Of a DNA stretch of 64,000 bases, positions 16,934 to 24,818 are shown in pieces. Each line of letters opens with the position of its first letter. Positions within the stretch are counted from its first letter, which is position 1. The translations under genes and the position numbers were made by a program. The stretch is from Elusimicrobiota bacterium (GTDB taxonomy: Bacteria; Elusimicrobiota; Elusimicrobia; FEN-1173), in NCBI GenBank assembly GCA_016714745.1, contig JADKCG010000007.1, forward strand, positions 1 through 64,000. Reading direction: 5' to 3'. The notes beneath the pieces were generated by a model, which saw only the letters and a program-made list of their open reading frames with translations, had not been told where the DNA came from and searched no databases.

Positions 16934-18435
16934 TGAACGTTGTTCCGTTGGTTTCGTTGGCGGACTTTTCGGTGTTGGCTGTGCTCTTGGTCTTCATGGT
17001 GGGGGTAGGTTTTTATTTTCGGCGGAGGCAAACGTCCACAGCCGAATTCTTTTTGGGGGGCCGAAAGGTTCCTGGGTGGGCGGCGGCGCTTTCCTTTGTC
17101 GCGACAGAAGTGAGCGCTGTGACGATCATCTCAGTTCCCGCCACCGCCTACCGGGAGAATTGGGAATACCTTCAGTTTTTTATTGGGTCGGCCGCCGCGC
17201 GGATCGTGATTGCCACCCTTTTCATCCCGGCTTTTTATAAATTCAATTGCACGACCATCTATCAGTTTCTGGCGGCGCGGTTTGGGTGGGGAACCCAGGT
17301 GGCGGCGTCTTTCTTTTTCTTTCTCACGCGGCTCCTCGGGTCTGGCGTTCGCCTCATGGCGGCTTGTTTGGCCTTGTCGGTGCTTTTAGGGTGGAACATT
17401 CTTCCCGTCATTCTTATTTTTATTGTGGTCGGAATGCTTTATATGGGGTTGGGCGGTATGCGGGCGGTGGTGTGGACCAATGTGCTTCAAGCGGTGGTGT
17501 TTATGGCCGGAGGCATCGCGGCCATCGTTTTTCTGGCCGGGCGGATTGAGGGAGGAATCGGCGGGCTGTTTCATTCCGCGCAAGCGGGCGGGCATTTGAC
17601 CGTGTTCGATGGGGGACCGGTCCTCGGGTCTTCCCAGTTTATTTCGACCTTCTTCAAAAACCCGAATATCCTATGGGTGGCGATTTTAAACGGGTTCTTT
17701 GGGTCCATGGCCGCTTTTGGGACAGATCAAGACCTGATGCAACGGTTGTTGACAGTGGAAACCCGGCGCGAAAGTCAGCGCACCATGGTGGCCACGATCG
17801 TTTTAAGTTTGGGTGTCCTTTTGATCTATCTCACTGTGGGCGCGGGCCTTTTTTCTTTTTACGCAGGACATCCCGCCGCAATCTTACCGAATAAAGTGGA
17901 CGCCATTTTTCCCCACTTCATTGGTCATGAGATGCCCACACTGCTGAAAGGGTTGCTCTTATCGGCCATCGTCCTGGCAGGGATTGACTCCCCTCTGGCG
18001 TCTCTGGCCACGTCTTTTGTGACCGATGTTTACCGTCCATTGGTGACGCGGGCGGGCGATCTTTTGGAGGATCGTCGGCTCCTTTCACTAAGTCGGATCT
18101 GCGTGGTGGGGTTTGGCGTGTTGCTGGCTCTTCTCGCTTGGGGATTCAGTTTTTTCGAAAATATACTCTGGCTGGCGTTTAAAATCGGGGGGGTGACGTT
18201 TGGGTCGCTCTTGGGTGTATTTTTACTCGGGCTCCTCACGAAAAGGGGCCAAAGCAACACCAACATCCTTGCCATGATTGTGAGCGCCGTGTTGAATCTG
18301 GGTTTACTGATCCTCTCGGAAAAAGGGATACTTCCCTTAGGATGGAGCTGGCTCGTGATTTTTGGGACCGCGGTGACGTTCGCTTTGGGGTATTCTTTGT
18401 CCCCACAGAAAAAGGGAGAACCCGTTGCTTCATAA
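16930..18435 (+). CDS. Sodium:solute symporter family transporter, candidate amino-sugar importer
   Basis: Integral membrane protein of 501 residues with about 13 hydrophobic helices, of the SSS (SLC5) family. GVGFYFRRRQTSTAEFFLGGRKVPGWAAALSFVATEVSA at the N terminus is the classical helix 1-2 region, and GTDQDLMQRLLT in the middle is also typical. It is the last gene of murQ-namZ-SSS and overlaps namZ by four bases. The substrate is therefore inferred to be MurNAc or a muropeptide sugar released by NamZ/NagZ; the sequence alone cannot show this. Confidence 0.85.
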   Translation: MMNVVPLVSLADFSVLAVLLVFMVGVGFYFRRRQTSTAEFFLGGRKVPGWAAALSFVATEVSAVTIISVPATAYRENWEYLQFFIGSAAARIVIATLFIPAFYKFNCTTIYQFLAARFGWGTQVAASFFFFLTRLLGSGVRLMAACLALSVLLGWNILPVILIFIVVGMLYMGLGGMRAVVWTNVLQAVVFMAGGIAAIVFLAGRIEGGIGGLFHSAQAGGHLTVFDGGPVLGSSQFISTFFKNPNILWVAILNGFFGSMAAFGTDQDLMQRLLTVETRRESQRTMVATIVLSLGVLLIYLTVGAGLFSFYAGHPAAILPNKVDAIFPHFIGHEMPTLLKGLLLSAIVLAGIDSPLASLATSFVTDVYRPLVTRAGDLLEDRRLLSLSRICVVGFGVLLALLAWGFSFFENILWLAFKIGGVTFGSLLGVFLLGLLTKRGQSNTNILAMIVSAVLNLGLLILSEKGILPLGWSWLVIFGTAVTFALGYSLSPQKKGEPVAS

Positions 18436-19045
18436 TTTCATCCATTTGATTGAGGCCTTAAAAGGGAACCCGCTGTCACTGCCGGTGTTTGTGGTGTTGT
18501 ACGCGGCGGCTTGTTTTGTCATTCCGGTCAGTTTGTTTCCAGTGGCGGGGGGCGTTCTCTTTGGATTTCGTGCGGGGTTGGTGATCAATTTGGCCACGGT
18601 TTTATTGGGAGCCACGGGACCCTTCTTAATTGCTCGGCGGTTGGGCCAACATTCGCTCACAAAATTTTTCAGCCGTTGGCATAACCGCGATGCGGCCGCT
18701 CGCCTGCGCAACCCCAGTCCCTGGGGGTGTATCGTTGTCCGTCTTGTGGGGTTTCCGCCTTTCGTCGTGACCAACTATTTGGCGGGGCTCTCCCATATGC
18801 GTTTCCGCCGGTTCCTCTGGACCACCGCCGTTGGCCTTTTGCCATGGACGTTCGTGATGACATTTTTTGCCGACACGTTTTGGGCGGTATTGGTCGAGGC
18901 GGGAATGGATGGGTTTCACAAAGCCGTTTTACACCACGCGCGCCCGCTCCTCTGGGTGGCGCTGTGCGGAGCCGTTTTTATGACGGTGGGATTATTTCTG
19001 AACCGACGAACGAAAAAAAATATTACCCCAAAGGCTCAAAGCTAA
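18425..19045 (+). CDS. TVP38/TMEM64 (DedA-like SNARE-associated) membrane protein
   Basis: Polytopic inner-membrane protein of 206 residues with five or six hydrophobic segments. The signature region FPVAGGVLFGFRAGLVINLATVLLGATGPFLIARRLGQ and the later VVRLVGFPPFVVTNYLAGLSHMRFRRF match the VTT domain. Related proteins are thought to move lipids or lipid carriers across the membrane. Translation probably starts at TTG 18425 inside the end of the symporter gene (11-base overlap). The role in this organism is not known. Confidence 0.8.
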   Translation: MLHNFIHLIEALKGNPLSLPVFVVLYAAACFVIPVSLFPVAGGVLFGFRAGLVINLATVLLGATGPFLIARRLGQHSLTKFFSRWHNRDAAARLRNPSPWGCIVVRLVGFPPFVVTNYLAGLSHMRFRRFLWTTAVGLLPWTFVMTFFADTFWAVLVEAGMDGFHKAVLHHARPLLWVALCGAVFMTVGLFLNRRTKKNITPKAQS

Positions 19046-19790
19046 GCAAAAAGCGCTCAGCGTCGGCGAAGAGCCGTTCGTACCAGGAGGGGACCGCGGT
19101 GACCGAGAGAACGGTCAGCCCTTCGGCTCCTGAAAGAAATATGAGCCGGTGGCGCAAAACGATGGGTTGATCCGGATCTTCGTAAACCACCTCGTAGGCG
19201 TGCTGGAAGAGGGGATAGTGGATCGGGCCTTGGGCGAGAACTTGTGTTGACCCGCTTTTCGGGAGCGCCAGAAAAAAGTTTCTCACGGCGGCATCCAGGT
19301 CGGGTGTTTCCGTTCCTTTTCGGTGGCTGATCGAAAATTCAATGGCCGGAGTTGTGGCCGCCGGTTTAAAAAAGAACGTGGTCACGTCTTTTTCTTTCAG
19401 TGAATAGCGGGCCCAGAGGCCCGGATAACGAATTCTCCACTCTTCACTCTTGTTCTCGAAAACGGCCACCGGTCCGCCCAGGCGAAAGGCCTGCCGCCAA
19501 AGAGCCTGGTAAGAAAGCTGGCCCACCGCATCGCTAAATCCCAAAAACGCAACAACAAAACCCAGCATCGCCAATGGTTTTCCCCGATAAATGTGGCGAT
19601 ACAAAGATGTTCGGACAATGACCCAAAACGCAAAAGGCAAGGCCACGAGCGATCCCAACAAGGACGCCCAGGCTCCTCCCCAGAGGCGGAGCGCCACAAC
19701 AAGCAGGGCCGCGACGAATGCCCAAACAGAAAAAAAATAACTGGCCCGCGCCCAGCGGGAATGAGAATGGGTCGCTGATGTCGTATTCAT
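19023..19790 (-). CDS. Membrane protein of unknown function with C-terminal soluble domain
   Basis: Encoded on the minus strand and converging with the TVP38 gene, overlapping its end by 23 bases. About 255 residues: three N-terminal hydrophobic segments (roughly residues 15-40, 42-60 and 72-92) followed by a soluble alpha/beta domain. The soluble domain contains WRIRYPGLWARYSLKEKDVTTFFF and ends VPSWYERLFADAERFLLSFEPLG. The late part resembles PsbP/DcrB-like domains that are often fused to short membrane anchors, but I cannot assign a family with confidence. ATG 19790 is chosen over an upstream TTG. Confidence 0.6.
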   Translation of the reverse strand: MNTTSATHSHSRWARASYFFSVWAFVAALLVVALRLWGGAWASLLGSLVALPFAFWVIVRTSLYRHIYRGKPLAMLGFVVAFLGFSDAVGQLSYQALWRQAFRLGGPVAVFENKSEEWRIRYPGLWARYSLKEKDVTTFFFKPAATTPAIEFSISHRKGTETPDLDAAVRNFFLALPKSGSTQVLAQGPIHYPLFQHAYEVVYEDPDQPIVLRHRLIFLSGAEGLTVLSVTAVPSWYERLFADAERFLLSFEPLG

Positions 19791-19928
19791 GGTTCTCAAT
19801 TCTATAGGATCGTTTGCTCGCTGTCAAAAGAAAGTCTTCTGGTCAGGGGTTGGGGTTTGGTTTATTGTTTCAATTTCCGTCGATGATGTCTTGTCGGCGG
19901 GAGGGTTTTCTGCTAATCTTTCACCGCA

Positions 19929-20165
19929 ATGTCTTCCTCTCTCCTGACGAAATTGGCTGAGAAGGTTCGGTTGGCCACCGTTGATATCCACAATCTCCGC
20001 AAGGAGCGTGAACGGCTTTTGGCGGAGGTGGCCTTGATGGACGATGAGAGTCGCCGGGCCCGTCGGTTGATTCGCGAACATGGGGAATTGTTGGCCGAAC
20101 GGCATAAAACCCGCGAGCGGTTGGAGAAGATCCTTGCGAAATTGGACCAATTGAAGGTCATATGA
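19929..20165 (+). CDS. Small coiled-coil protein (ZapB-like)
   Basis: A 78-residue, almost entirely helical protein with continuous heptads (LTKLAEKVRLATVDIHNLRKERERLL onward) and no Cys. Its ATGA overlap with zapA suggests a partner in cell division, similar to ZapB or other short coiled-coil proteins found upstream of zapA in many bacteria. Function is inferred from position and coiled-coil character only. Confidence 0.6.
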   Translation: MSSSLLTKLAEKVRLATVDIHNLRKERERLLAEVALMDDESRRARRLIREHGELLAERHKTRERLEKILAKLDQLKVI

Positions 20166-20460
20166 ACCCTCTACTTAAAGAAAAACTCCGCGTGGAAATT
20201 TTCGGCAAACTGTATGAACTTGATCCTGGAAATCTCACCCCCCTCGAGGCCAATCAGTTGGCCGCCTACGTCGATGCCAAGATGAAAGAAATTTCGGAGA
20301 AGTTGGGGTTGGCGGATACGCAAAAGATCGCGGTGTTAGCGGCGCTAAACATCGCTTTTGAGATGGGGGCAAAAAACAAGAGCGGTGCGGGGGAGATGTC
20401 GCCGCAGGATGAGACGAAGATGAAGGGGCTTGTGGAATCGTTGGAGAAGGCGCTTGCGCA
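20162..20460 (+). CDS. zapA: Cell division protein ZapA (3' end unclear)
   Basis: ZapA cross-links FtsZ filaments at the division ring. RVEIFGKLYELDPGNLTPLEANQLAAYVDAKMKEISEKLG and IAVLAALNIAFEMG match the ZapA globular domain and dimerising helix, and the coiled coil follows. The end given is where recognisable protein stops. The frame runs on without a stop through a 150-base G/C-run stretch into rarA, producing an apparent ZapA-RarA fusion of 599 residues. I regard that as artificial because the linker is low complexity and rarA has its own ATG with a purine-rich upstream region. Confidence 0.75.
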
Positions 20461-20610
20461 GCCCCCCCCCCCGGGGCCCCAAGAAAAATTAGCGGGGGCC
20501 CCCGGGGTCGGGGGGGCGGCAGGGGGGGCGCGGAGCCCCCCCCCCGGCGCGCCGCAAAAAATAGGGGGGGGCCCCCGGGGGGGGCGGGGGGGGGGGTTTT
20601 GTTTCAGAGG
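20461..20610. other. Extreme G/C homopolymer stretch between zapA and rarA
   Basis: About 150 bases made mostly of long runs of C and G (runs of 7-12) broken by short AT patches such as AAGAAAAATTAG and CAAAAAATA. It encodes only Pro/Gly/Arg-rich peptide and nothing like it occurs elsewhere in the window. In Proteobacteria the 6S RNA gene lies between zapA and the 5-FCL gene. A structured RNA lost in a poorly resolved consensus is possible but not shown. Confidence 0.6.
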
Positions 20611-20626
20611 GAGGGGGACTCTTGAA

Positions 20627-21961
20627 ATGACGGGGGATCTCTTCTCGCAAACCGAAACCCCGACGGGAACGAATGTTCCTTTAGCGGCGCGTTTGGCCCC
20701 GCGGGATTGGGGGGAGTTTGTCGGGCAAGGGGATCTTGTGGCGGAGGGGAGTTTGCTTCGTCGGGCGGTGGACGCGGACCGGCTTCGGTCAGCGATTTTT
20801 TTTGGGCCGCCGGGATGTGGCAAAACCGCGCTGGCTCGTTTGGTGGCCACCAAGACCCAGGCCCACGTGGAACAAACCAACGCCGTGACCATTGGCATTC
20901 CCGATATTCGAAAGATTTTAGCGGCCTCCGGTGAACGCAAACGGTCCCGGGGTCTACGAACTCTATTGATTCTGGACGAAATCCATCACTTCAACCGCAC
21001 TCAACAGGACGCCCTCTTGCCGGACGTGGAACGCGGTTTGATCACGTTGATTGGACTCACGACGGAAAATCCGTTTTTTTATGTGAACGCGGCGTTGATT
21101 TCCCGATCCACGGTGTACGAGTTCAAGCCCTTGGCTCCTTCGGACTTGACCGGGTTGGTGCGCCGGGCTCTTTCCGATCCGGAACGGGGGTTCGGTCAAA
21201 AGAAGGTTCGCCTGGAGCCAGAGGCCGAATTGCACCTCCTTCGCATGTCGGACGGTGACGCGCGTCGGGTGTTGAACGCTCTGGAACTGGCGGTGTTGAC
21301 CACGGAGGAGACGGGGGGAGAGATCCACATCACACTGCCCGTGGCCGAGGCGTCCACGCAACGGCGGGCGCTTCGTTACGACAAGTCCGGAGACGAACAC
21401 TACGACACGATTTCGGCATTTATTAAGTCCCTTCGCGGGTCCGACCCGGACGCCGCCCTTTACTGGATGGCCAAGATGTTGGCCGCGGGGGAAGATCCTC
21501 GTTTTGTGGCCCGTCGACTCCTGATTTGCGCCTCCGAAGATGTGGGAAACGCTGATCCCCGCGCCATCCTGATCGCCAACGCGGTGTTTGAAACCGTGGA
21601 GAAAGTCGGTATGCCCGAGGCCCGTATCCCTCTGGCTCAAGCGGCGGTATACATTGCGACGGCGCCGAAATCCAATTCTTCCTATGTGGCCATTAACAAG
21701 GCGTTGGCCGAGGTTGAACGCGGCCCGCGCCGCGAGGTTCCGAACCATTTGAAAGACGCGAGCCGAGACCAGGAGTCTTTGGGCCACGGAAAAGATTACA
21801 AATACGCCCACGATTTTCCCGGTCATTTTACCCCCCAAGAATACATGCCGAAATGGGTTCGGTTCTGGGAGCCGGGGGAGCTGGGGGACGAAAAACGGCT
21901 GAAGGACCGGTATGAGTCGTTGTGGCCAGAACGCTTTCCAAAGAAAAGTGATTCCAAGTGA
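20627..21961 (+). CDS. rarA: Replication-associated recombination protein A (RarA/MgsA AAA+ ATPase)
   Basis: AAA+ ATPase acting at stalled replication forks. About 444 residues. PLAARLAPRDWGEFVGQ starts the conserved core. Walker A is GPPGCGKTALARLVA, Walker B is LILDEIHHFNRTQQDALLP, sensor 1 is LTTENPFF, and the C-terminal clamp-loader-like domain contains YDTISAFIKSLRGSDPDAALYWMAKML. ATG 20627 follows GGAGGGGG with a spacing of about eight and gives the normal N terminus. The same frame continues upstream into zapA through the G/C-run stretch. The stop overlaps the 5-FCL gene by four bases. Confidence 0.93.
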   Translation: MTGDLFSQTETPTGTNVPLAARLAPRDWGEFVGQGDLVAEGSLLRRAVDADRLRSAIFFGPPGCGKTALARLVATKTQAHVEQTNAVTIGIPDIRKILAASGERKRSRGLRTLLILDEIHHFNRTQQDALLPDVERGLITLIGLTTENPFFYVNAALISRSTVYEFKPLAPSDLTGLVRRALSDPERGFGQKKVRLEPEAELHLLRMSDGDARRVLNALELAVLTTEETGGEIHITLPVAEASTQRRALRYDKSGDEHYDTISAFIKSLRGSDPDAALYWMAKMLAAGEDPRFVARRLLICASEDVGNADPRAILIANAVFETVEKVGMPEARIPLAQAAVYIATAPKSNSSYVAINKALAEVERGPRREVPNHLKDASRDQESLGHGKDYKYAHDFPGHFTPQEYMPKWVRFWEPGELGDEKRLKDRYESLWPERFPKKSDSK

Positions 21962-22550
21962 AATCCGTTTCCTCTGACCAAACGGCGCGGCACAAATATT
22001 TTTTGCGGCTTCATTATCGTCAAGCGGTGAGAAGTTTGTCGGTTGCTGAAAAACGGGCGGAGCGCGGGGGGTGGCGCGGGGGGTTTCGGCGAGGGCAGAG
22101 TTTCATCGGGCCCGGCGAGTCGGGGTTTTCCTTTCGCTTCCCACTGAAATTGATACGGCGCCATTGATTGAGTTGGCTCGACAGGAAGGGAAAACCGTGG
22201 CTGTTCCTGTGGTCTTCCCGCAGGAGGGGCGGATGCGTTTTGCTGTTCTTCCCGCGGGGCGGCCGAAACTCAAAAAAAACGTGTACGGAATTCTTGAACC
22301 GCTTCAACCGGAATGGGTGAATTCTTTGGATTTGGTGATTGTTCCGGGGGCGGCGTTTACGGATCGCGGGGATCGGTTGGGAGCGGGGGCGGGGTACTAC
22401 GATCGGTTTTTGTCAGGGCGGTCGCGACCCAAGTCCATTGGAATTTGTTTTGATGAACAGCGAGCGGTTCGGTTGCCTTGTGCGCCGCATGATCGGCGGG
22501 TGGATGTTGTGGTCACCCCGAAAGGACTTTTTTGGGGGGGGGATGTTTAA
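21958..22550 (+). CDS. 5-formyltetrahydrofolate cyclo-ligase (apparent frameshift)
   Basis: Converts 5-formyl-THF to 5,10-methenyl-THF with ATP. The N-terminal part (RHKYFLRLHYRQAVRSLSVAEKRAE) is in one frame. From RARRVGVFLSLPTEIDTAPLI to the end it is in another. The switch falls in the run of six G at 22066-22071, so a miscounted G is likely. The ATP-binding C-terminal signature GDRLGAGAGYYDRFL is intact, and VIVPGAAFTDRG precedes it. About 197 residues, as expected. The zapA-rarA-5-FCL grouping resembles the neighbourhood of 6S RNA in other bacteria. Confidence 0.85.
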
Positions 22551-22914
22551 GTCTTATTTGTTGGTGGCGGTGGGGAGCGCGTTGGGGGGTGTGGCGCGGG
22601 TGGCTCTTTCGGGGGGTATTTATCGTCGGTGGGGGACCTCATTTCCTTGGGGCACCCTGGTGGTCAACCTGGTTGGTTGTTTTTTAATCGGCGTTTTTTT
22701 TAGTTGGGCCGAGATTCGGCTTCGGTTGTCGCCGGCGGCGCGTCTTTTCCTGATGGCGGGGTTTTGCGGGGGTTTTACCACCTTTTCAACTTTTGCGTTG
22801 GAAACAACGCAATTAATGAGGGCCGGGGCTCCTGCGGCGGCGATTGTTTATGCGATCGGCAGTGCGGTTTTGGGGGTGGCGCTGTTTTGGATGGGTTCCG
22901 TGATGGGACGATAA
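22543..22914 (+). CDS. crcB: Fluoride ion channel CrcB/Fluc
   Basis: Small membrane channel that exports fluoride, 123 residues with four hydrophobic helices. Conserved motifs: GSALGGVARVALSGG at the N terminus, PWGTLVVNLVGCFLIG (with the conserved Asn), and GFCGGFTTFSTFALE, which carries the Phe-box and Thr/Ser pore residues. ATG 22543 follows a G-rich purine tract and overlaps the end of the 5-FCL gene by eight bases. No fluoride riboswitch is recognisable upstream, as the region is coding. Confidence 0.93.
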   Translation: MFKSYLLVAVGSALGGVARVALSGGIYRRWGTSFPWGTLVVNLVGCFLIGVFFSWAEIRLRLSPAARLFLMAGFCGGFTTFSTFALETTQLMRAGAPAAAIVYAIGSAVLGVALFWMGSVMGR

Positions 22915-22929
22915 CCCTCTCTTATTTAG

Positions 22930-22955
22930 AATCGCCCCATGATTGGGAAACGACA
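22930..22955. repeat. Degenerate REP-like unit (family A)
   Basis: AATCGCCCCATGATTGGGAA matches the CGCCC-ATGAAT-GGGCG unit seen at 7005, 55145 and 60533, with a weakened second arm. It lies in the 116-base gap between crcB and ymdB. Confidence 0.45.
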
Positions 22956-22991
22956 AAAGTCAACGGCGTTTCTCCTTTTTCCGACCTCTTT

Positions 22992-23000
22992 TGATATAAT
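22992..23000 (+). promoter_or_regulatory. Extended -10 promoter ahead of ymdB
   Basis: TGATATAAT is a perfect extended -10 element, ending 30 bases before the GTG start of ymdB. No convincing -35 box is seen, as expected for extended -10 promoters. Confidence 0.6.
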
Positions 23001-23030
23001 CTTTTCATTCGTTTTCGACGGGGGACGGGC

Positions 23031-23849
23031 GTGCGTATTTTGTTTGTGGGGGACATCTATGGCCGGCCGGGGCGCGAGGCTGTTGGGCACTTCGTGCCCT
23101 TTTTTCGCCGGGATCAGGGCATCGATTTTGTGGTGGCCAACGTGGAAAACGCCGCCGGGGGGCGGGGGTTAACGGAACCGGTGGCCAAAGAACTTTTTGC
23201 CGCTGGAATTGATGTGTTTACCCTGGGGAACCATACCTGGGACCGGAAAGAAACGTTGCCTTTGCTTCAAGACCCGCGCGTTCTTCGACCAGCCAATTAT
23301 CCGCCTTCCCTTCCGGGGCGTGGGGTGGGGGTGTTTCCCGTCCGTGGGAAGCGTGTGGCGGTGCTTCAGCTGATGGGACGTCTTCATCTGGACACGATTG
23401 ATTGTCCTTTTCGCGCGGCGGACGCGCTTTTAAAAAGTGTGGCGGCGGACATCGTGATTGTGGACATGCACGCCGAGGCCTCCAGCGAAAAGCAGGCCAT
23501 GGGGTGGTATTTGGATGGGCGTGTGACGGCGGTGTTGGGCACGCACACCCATGTGCAGACGGCCGACGAACGGGTTTTGCCCGGCGGGACGGCCTATGTC
23601 GGCGATGTGGGGATGGCGGGGCCCCGGGACGGCATTATTGGTGGGGAGCGGCGGCCGGCCTTGGAACGGTTTTTGACCGGGGTTCGTGTTCGATTGTCGG
23701 TGGCCGATGGCGACGCTCAATTTTGCGCGGTGATTGTGGATGTGGATGAGAACACGGGCCGGGCGCGGTCGATTGAACGAGTCAACGAAATTTACCAAAG
23801 GCCTCAACATGCGGGCAAGAGGCCCGCGCTCCCAGGGAGTGAAACGTGA
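23031..23849 (+). CDS. YmdB-family metallophosphoesterase (TIGR00282)
   Basis: Binuclear-metal phosphoesterase; the Bacillus homologue YmdB hydrolyses 2',3'-cyclic nucleotides. Metal ligands are visible in FVGDIYGRPGRE, NVENAAGG, TLGNHTWDRKE, VDMHAEASSEK and GTHTHVQTADE. The GTG start follows an extended -10 promoter by 30 bases. The family ends at about VDENTGRARSIERV. The last dozen residues (QHAGKRPALPGSE) are encoded by a palindromic repeat, so the natural stop seems to have been replaced or extended by repeat sequence. Overlaps ispA by four bases. Confidence 0.87.
   Translation: MRILFVGDIYGRPGREAVGHFVPFFRRDQGIDFVVANVENAAGGRGLTEPVAKELFAAGIDVFTLGNHTWDRKETLPLLQDPRVLRPANYPPSLPGRGVGVFPVRGKRVAVLQLMGRLHLDTIDCPFRAADALLKSVAADIVIVDMHAEASSEKQAMGWYLDGRVTAVLGTHTHVQTADERVLPGGTAYVGDVGMAGPRDGIIGGERRPALERFLTGVRVRLSVADGDAQFCAVIVDVDENTGRARSIERVNEIYQRPQHAGKRPALPGSET
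23810..23837. repeat. REP-like palindrome (family B, GCGGGC-GCCCGCGCTCCC) inside the ymdB 3' end
   Basis: TGCGGGCAAGAGGCCCGCGC followed by TCCCAGGG matches the repeats at 24785-24808 and 52085-52107. Here it is translated as the tail of the ymdB product. Confidence 0.6.
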
Positions 23850-24763
23850 ATCACACTGTTCAGAAAAAATTGTTGGTCCATTTAAAACGACGGGCCCTTT
23901 TGGTGGACAAGGCCCTGAACCGATTTCTGGTTCGGGAAGCCAAACCGCCGGAGATCGTTCACAAAGCCATGCGTTACTCCGTTTTTGCGGGGGGAAAACG
24001 ACTTCGGCCCATCCTTTGTTTGGCGGCCACGGAAATCTGCGGGGGGGATCCCAAAAAATCCGTTCCGACCGCCTGTGCCTTGGAAGTGCTTCACACCTAT
24101 TCGTTGGTGCATGATGATTTGCCGGCCATGGACGATGATGATCTTCGGCGCGGGAGGCCCACCAATCATAAGGTGTTTGGGGAAGGAATGGCTATTTTAG
24201 CGGGGGACGGTCTTTTGACATTTGCTTTCGAGCTAATGGCTTGGAATGCCCAGATCAAAGGGGTTCGGCCGGAATGGGTGGTGGAAACCATTCGCGCCGT
24301 GGCCCAGGCGGCGGGCTCTTTGGGAATGGTGGGTGGGCAAGCGGTGGACCTCGTCTCTGAGGGAAATGCGGCCTTGAACGGGCATCGGGCCCAGGTGTTG
24401 GATTACATTCATCGGCACAAAACGGGGGCGCTCATTGAAGCCAGTTTGGACGCGGGAGCGGTGTTGGCCGGTGCCACGGCGGCTCAGCGGAAGGCATTGG
24501 CGCAGTATGGTGAAAACATCGGGTTGGCGTTTCAGATCGCCGACGATGTGTTGGACATCGTCGGCGACAAACAGCTTTTGGGCAAACAGGGGTCGGATAA
24601 AGAGAATCAAAAATTGACGTTTCCCTCTGTCTACGGGCTCGAAGATTCTCGGCGGCGTGCCCAGCATGCGGTGACTCAGGCCAAAAGGGCCCTTCGGCCC
24701 TTTGGTCAAAAGGCTCTGATTCTTTCGGCTTTGGCGGACTACATGATTGAGCGGGATCGATGA
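23846..24763 (+). CDS. ispA: Polyprenyl (farnesyl/geranylgeranyl) diphosphate synthase
   Basis: Trans-prenyltransferase that condenses IPP with allylic diphosphates, feeding quinone and undecaprenyl synthesis. It is 305 residues. The first Asp-rich motif is DDLPAMDDDDLRRG, with two residues between the Asp pairs as in bacterial FPP synthases, and the second is FQIADDVLDIVGD. KAMRYSVFAGGKRLRPIL and a GGQAVDL segment are also typical. Next comes dxs, which makes the precursor DXP, so this is an isoprenoid pair. Chain length cannot be fixed from the sequence alone. Confidence 0.92.
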   Translation: MNHTVQKKLLVHLKRRALLVDKALNRFLVREAKPPEIVHKAMRYSVFAGGKRLRPILCLAATEICGGDPKKSVPTACALEVLHTYSLVHDDLPAMDDDDLRRGRPTNHKVFGEGMAILAGDGLLTFAFELMAWNAQIKGVRPEWVVETIRAVAQAAGSLGMVGGQAVDLVSEGNAALNGHRAQVLDYIHRHKTGALIEASLDAGAVLAGATAAQRKALAQYGENIGLAFQIADDVLDIVGDKQLLGKQGSDKENQKLTFPSVYGLEDSRRRAQHAVTQAKRALRPFGQKALILSALADYMIERDR

Positions 24764-24784
24764 TTTATTTTAAGGCACTGCCTG

Positions 24785-24808
24785 TGCGGGCGGGACGCCC
24801 GCGCTCCC
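24785..24808. repeat. REP-like palindrome (family B)
   Basis: TGCGGGCGGGACGCCCGCGC with TCCC after it, a near-perfect GCGGGCG-GGA-CGCCCGC hairpin between ispA and dxs. It differs from the copy at 52085 only downstream of the palindrome. Confidence 0.75.
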
Positions 24809-24818
24809 AAAAAAGGAT

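Noticed and set aside
20162..21961. A genuine ZapA-RarA fusion protein
   Set aside because: The link is a 150-base G/C homopolymer stretch of Pro/Gly/Arg-rich peptide, and rarA has its own ATG and ribosome site. A true fusion would need accurate reads.
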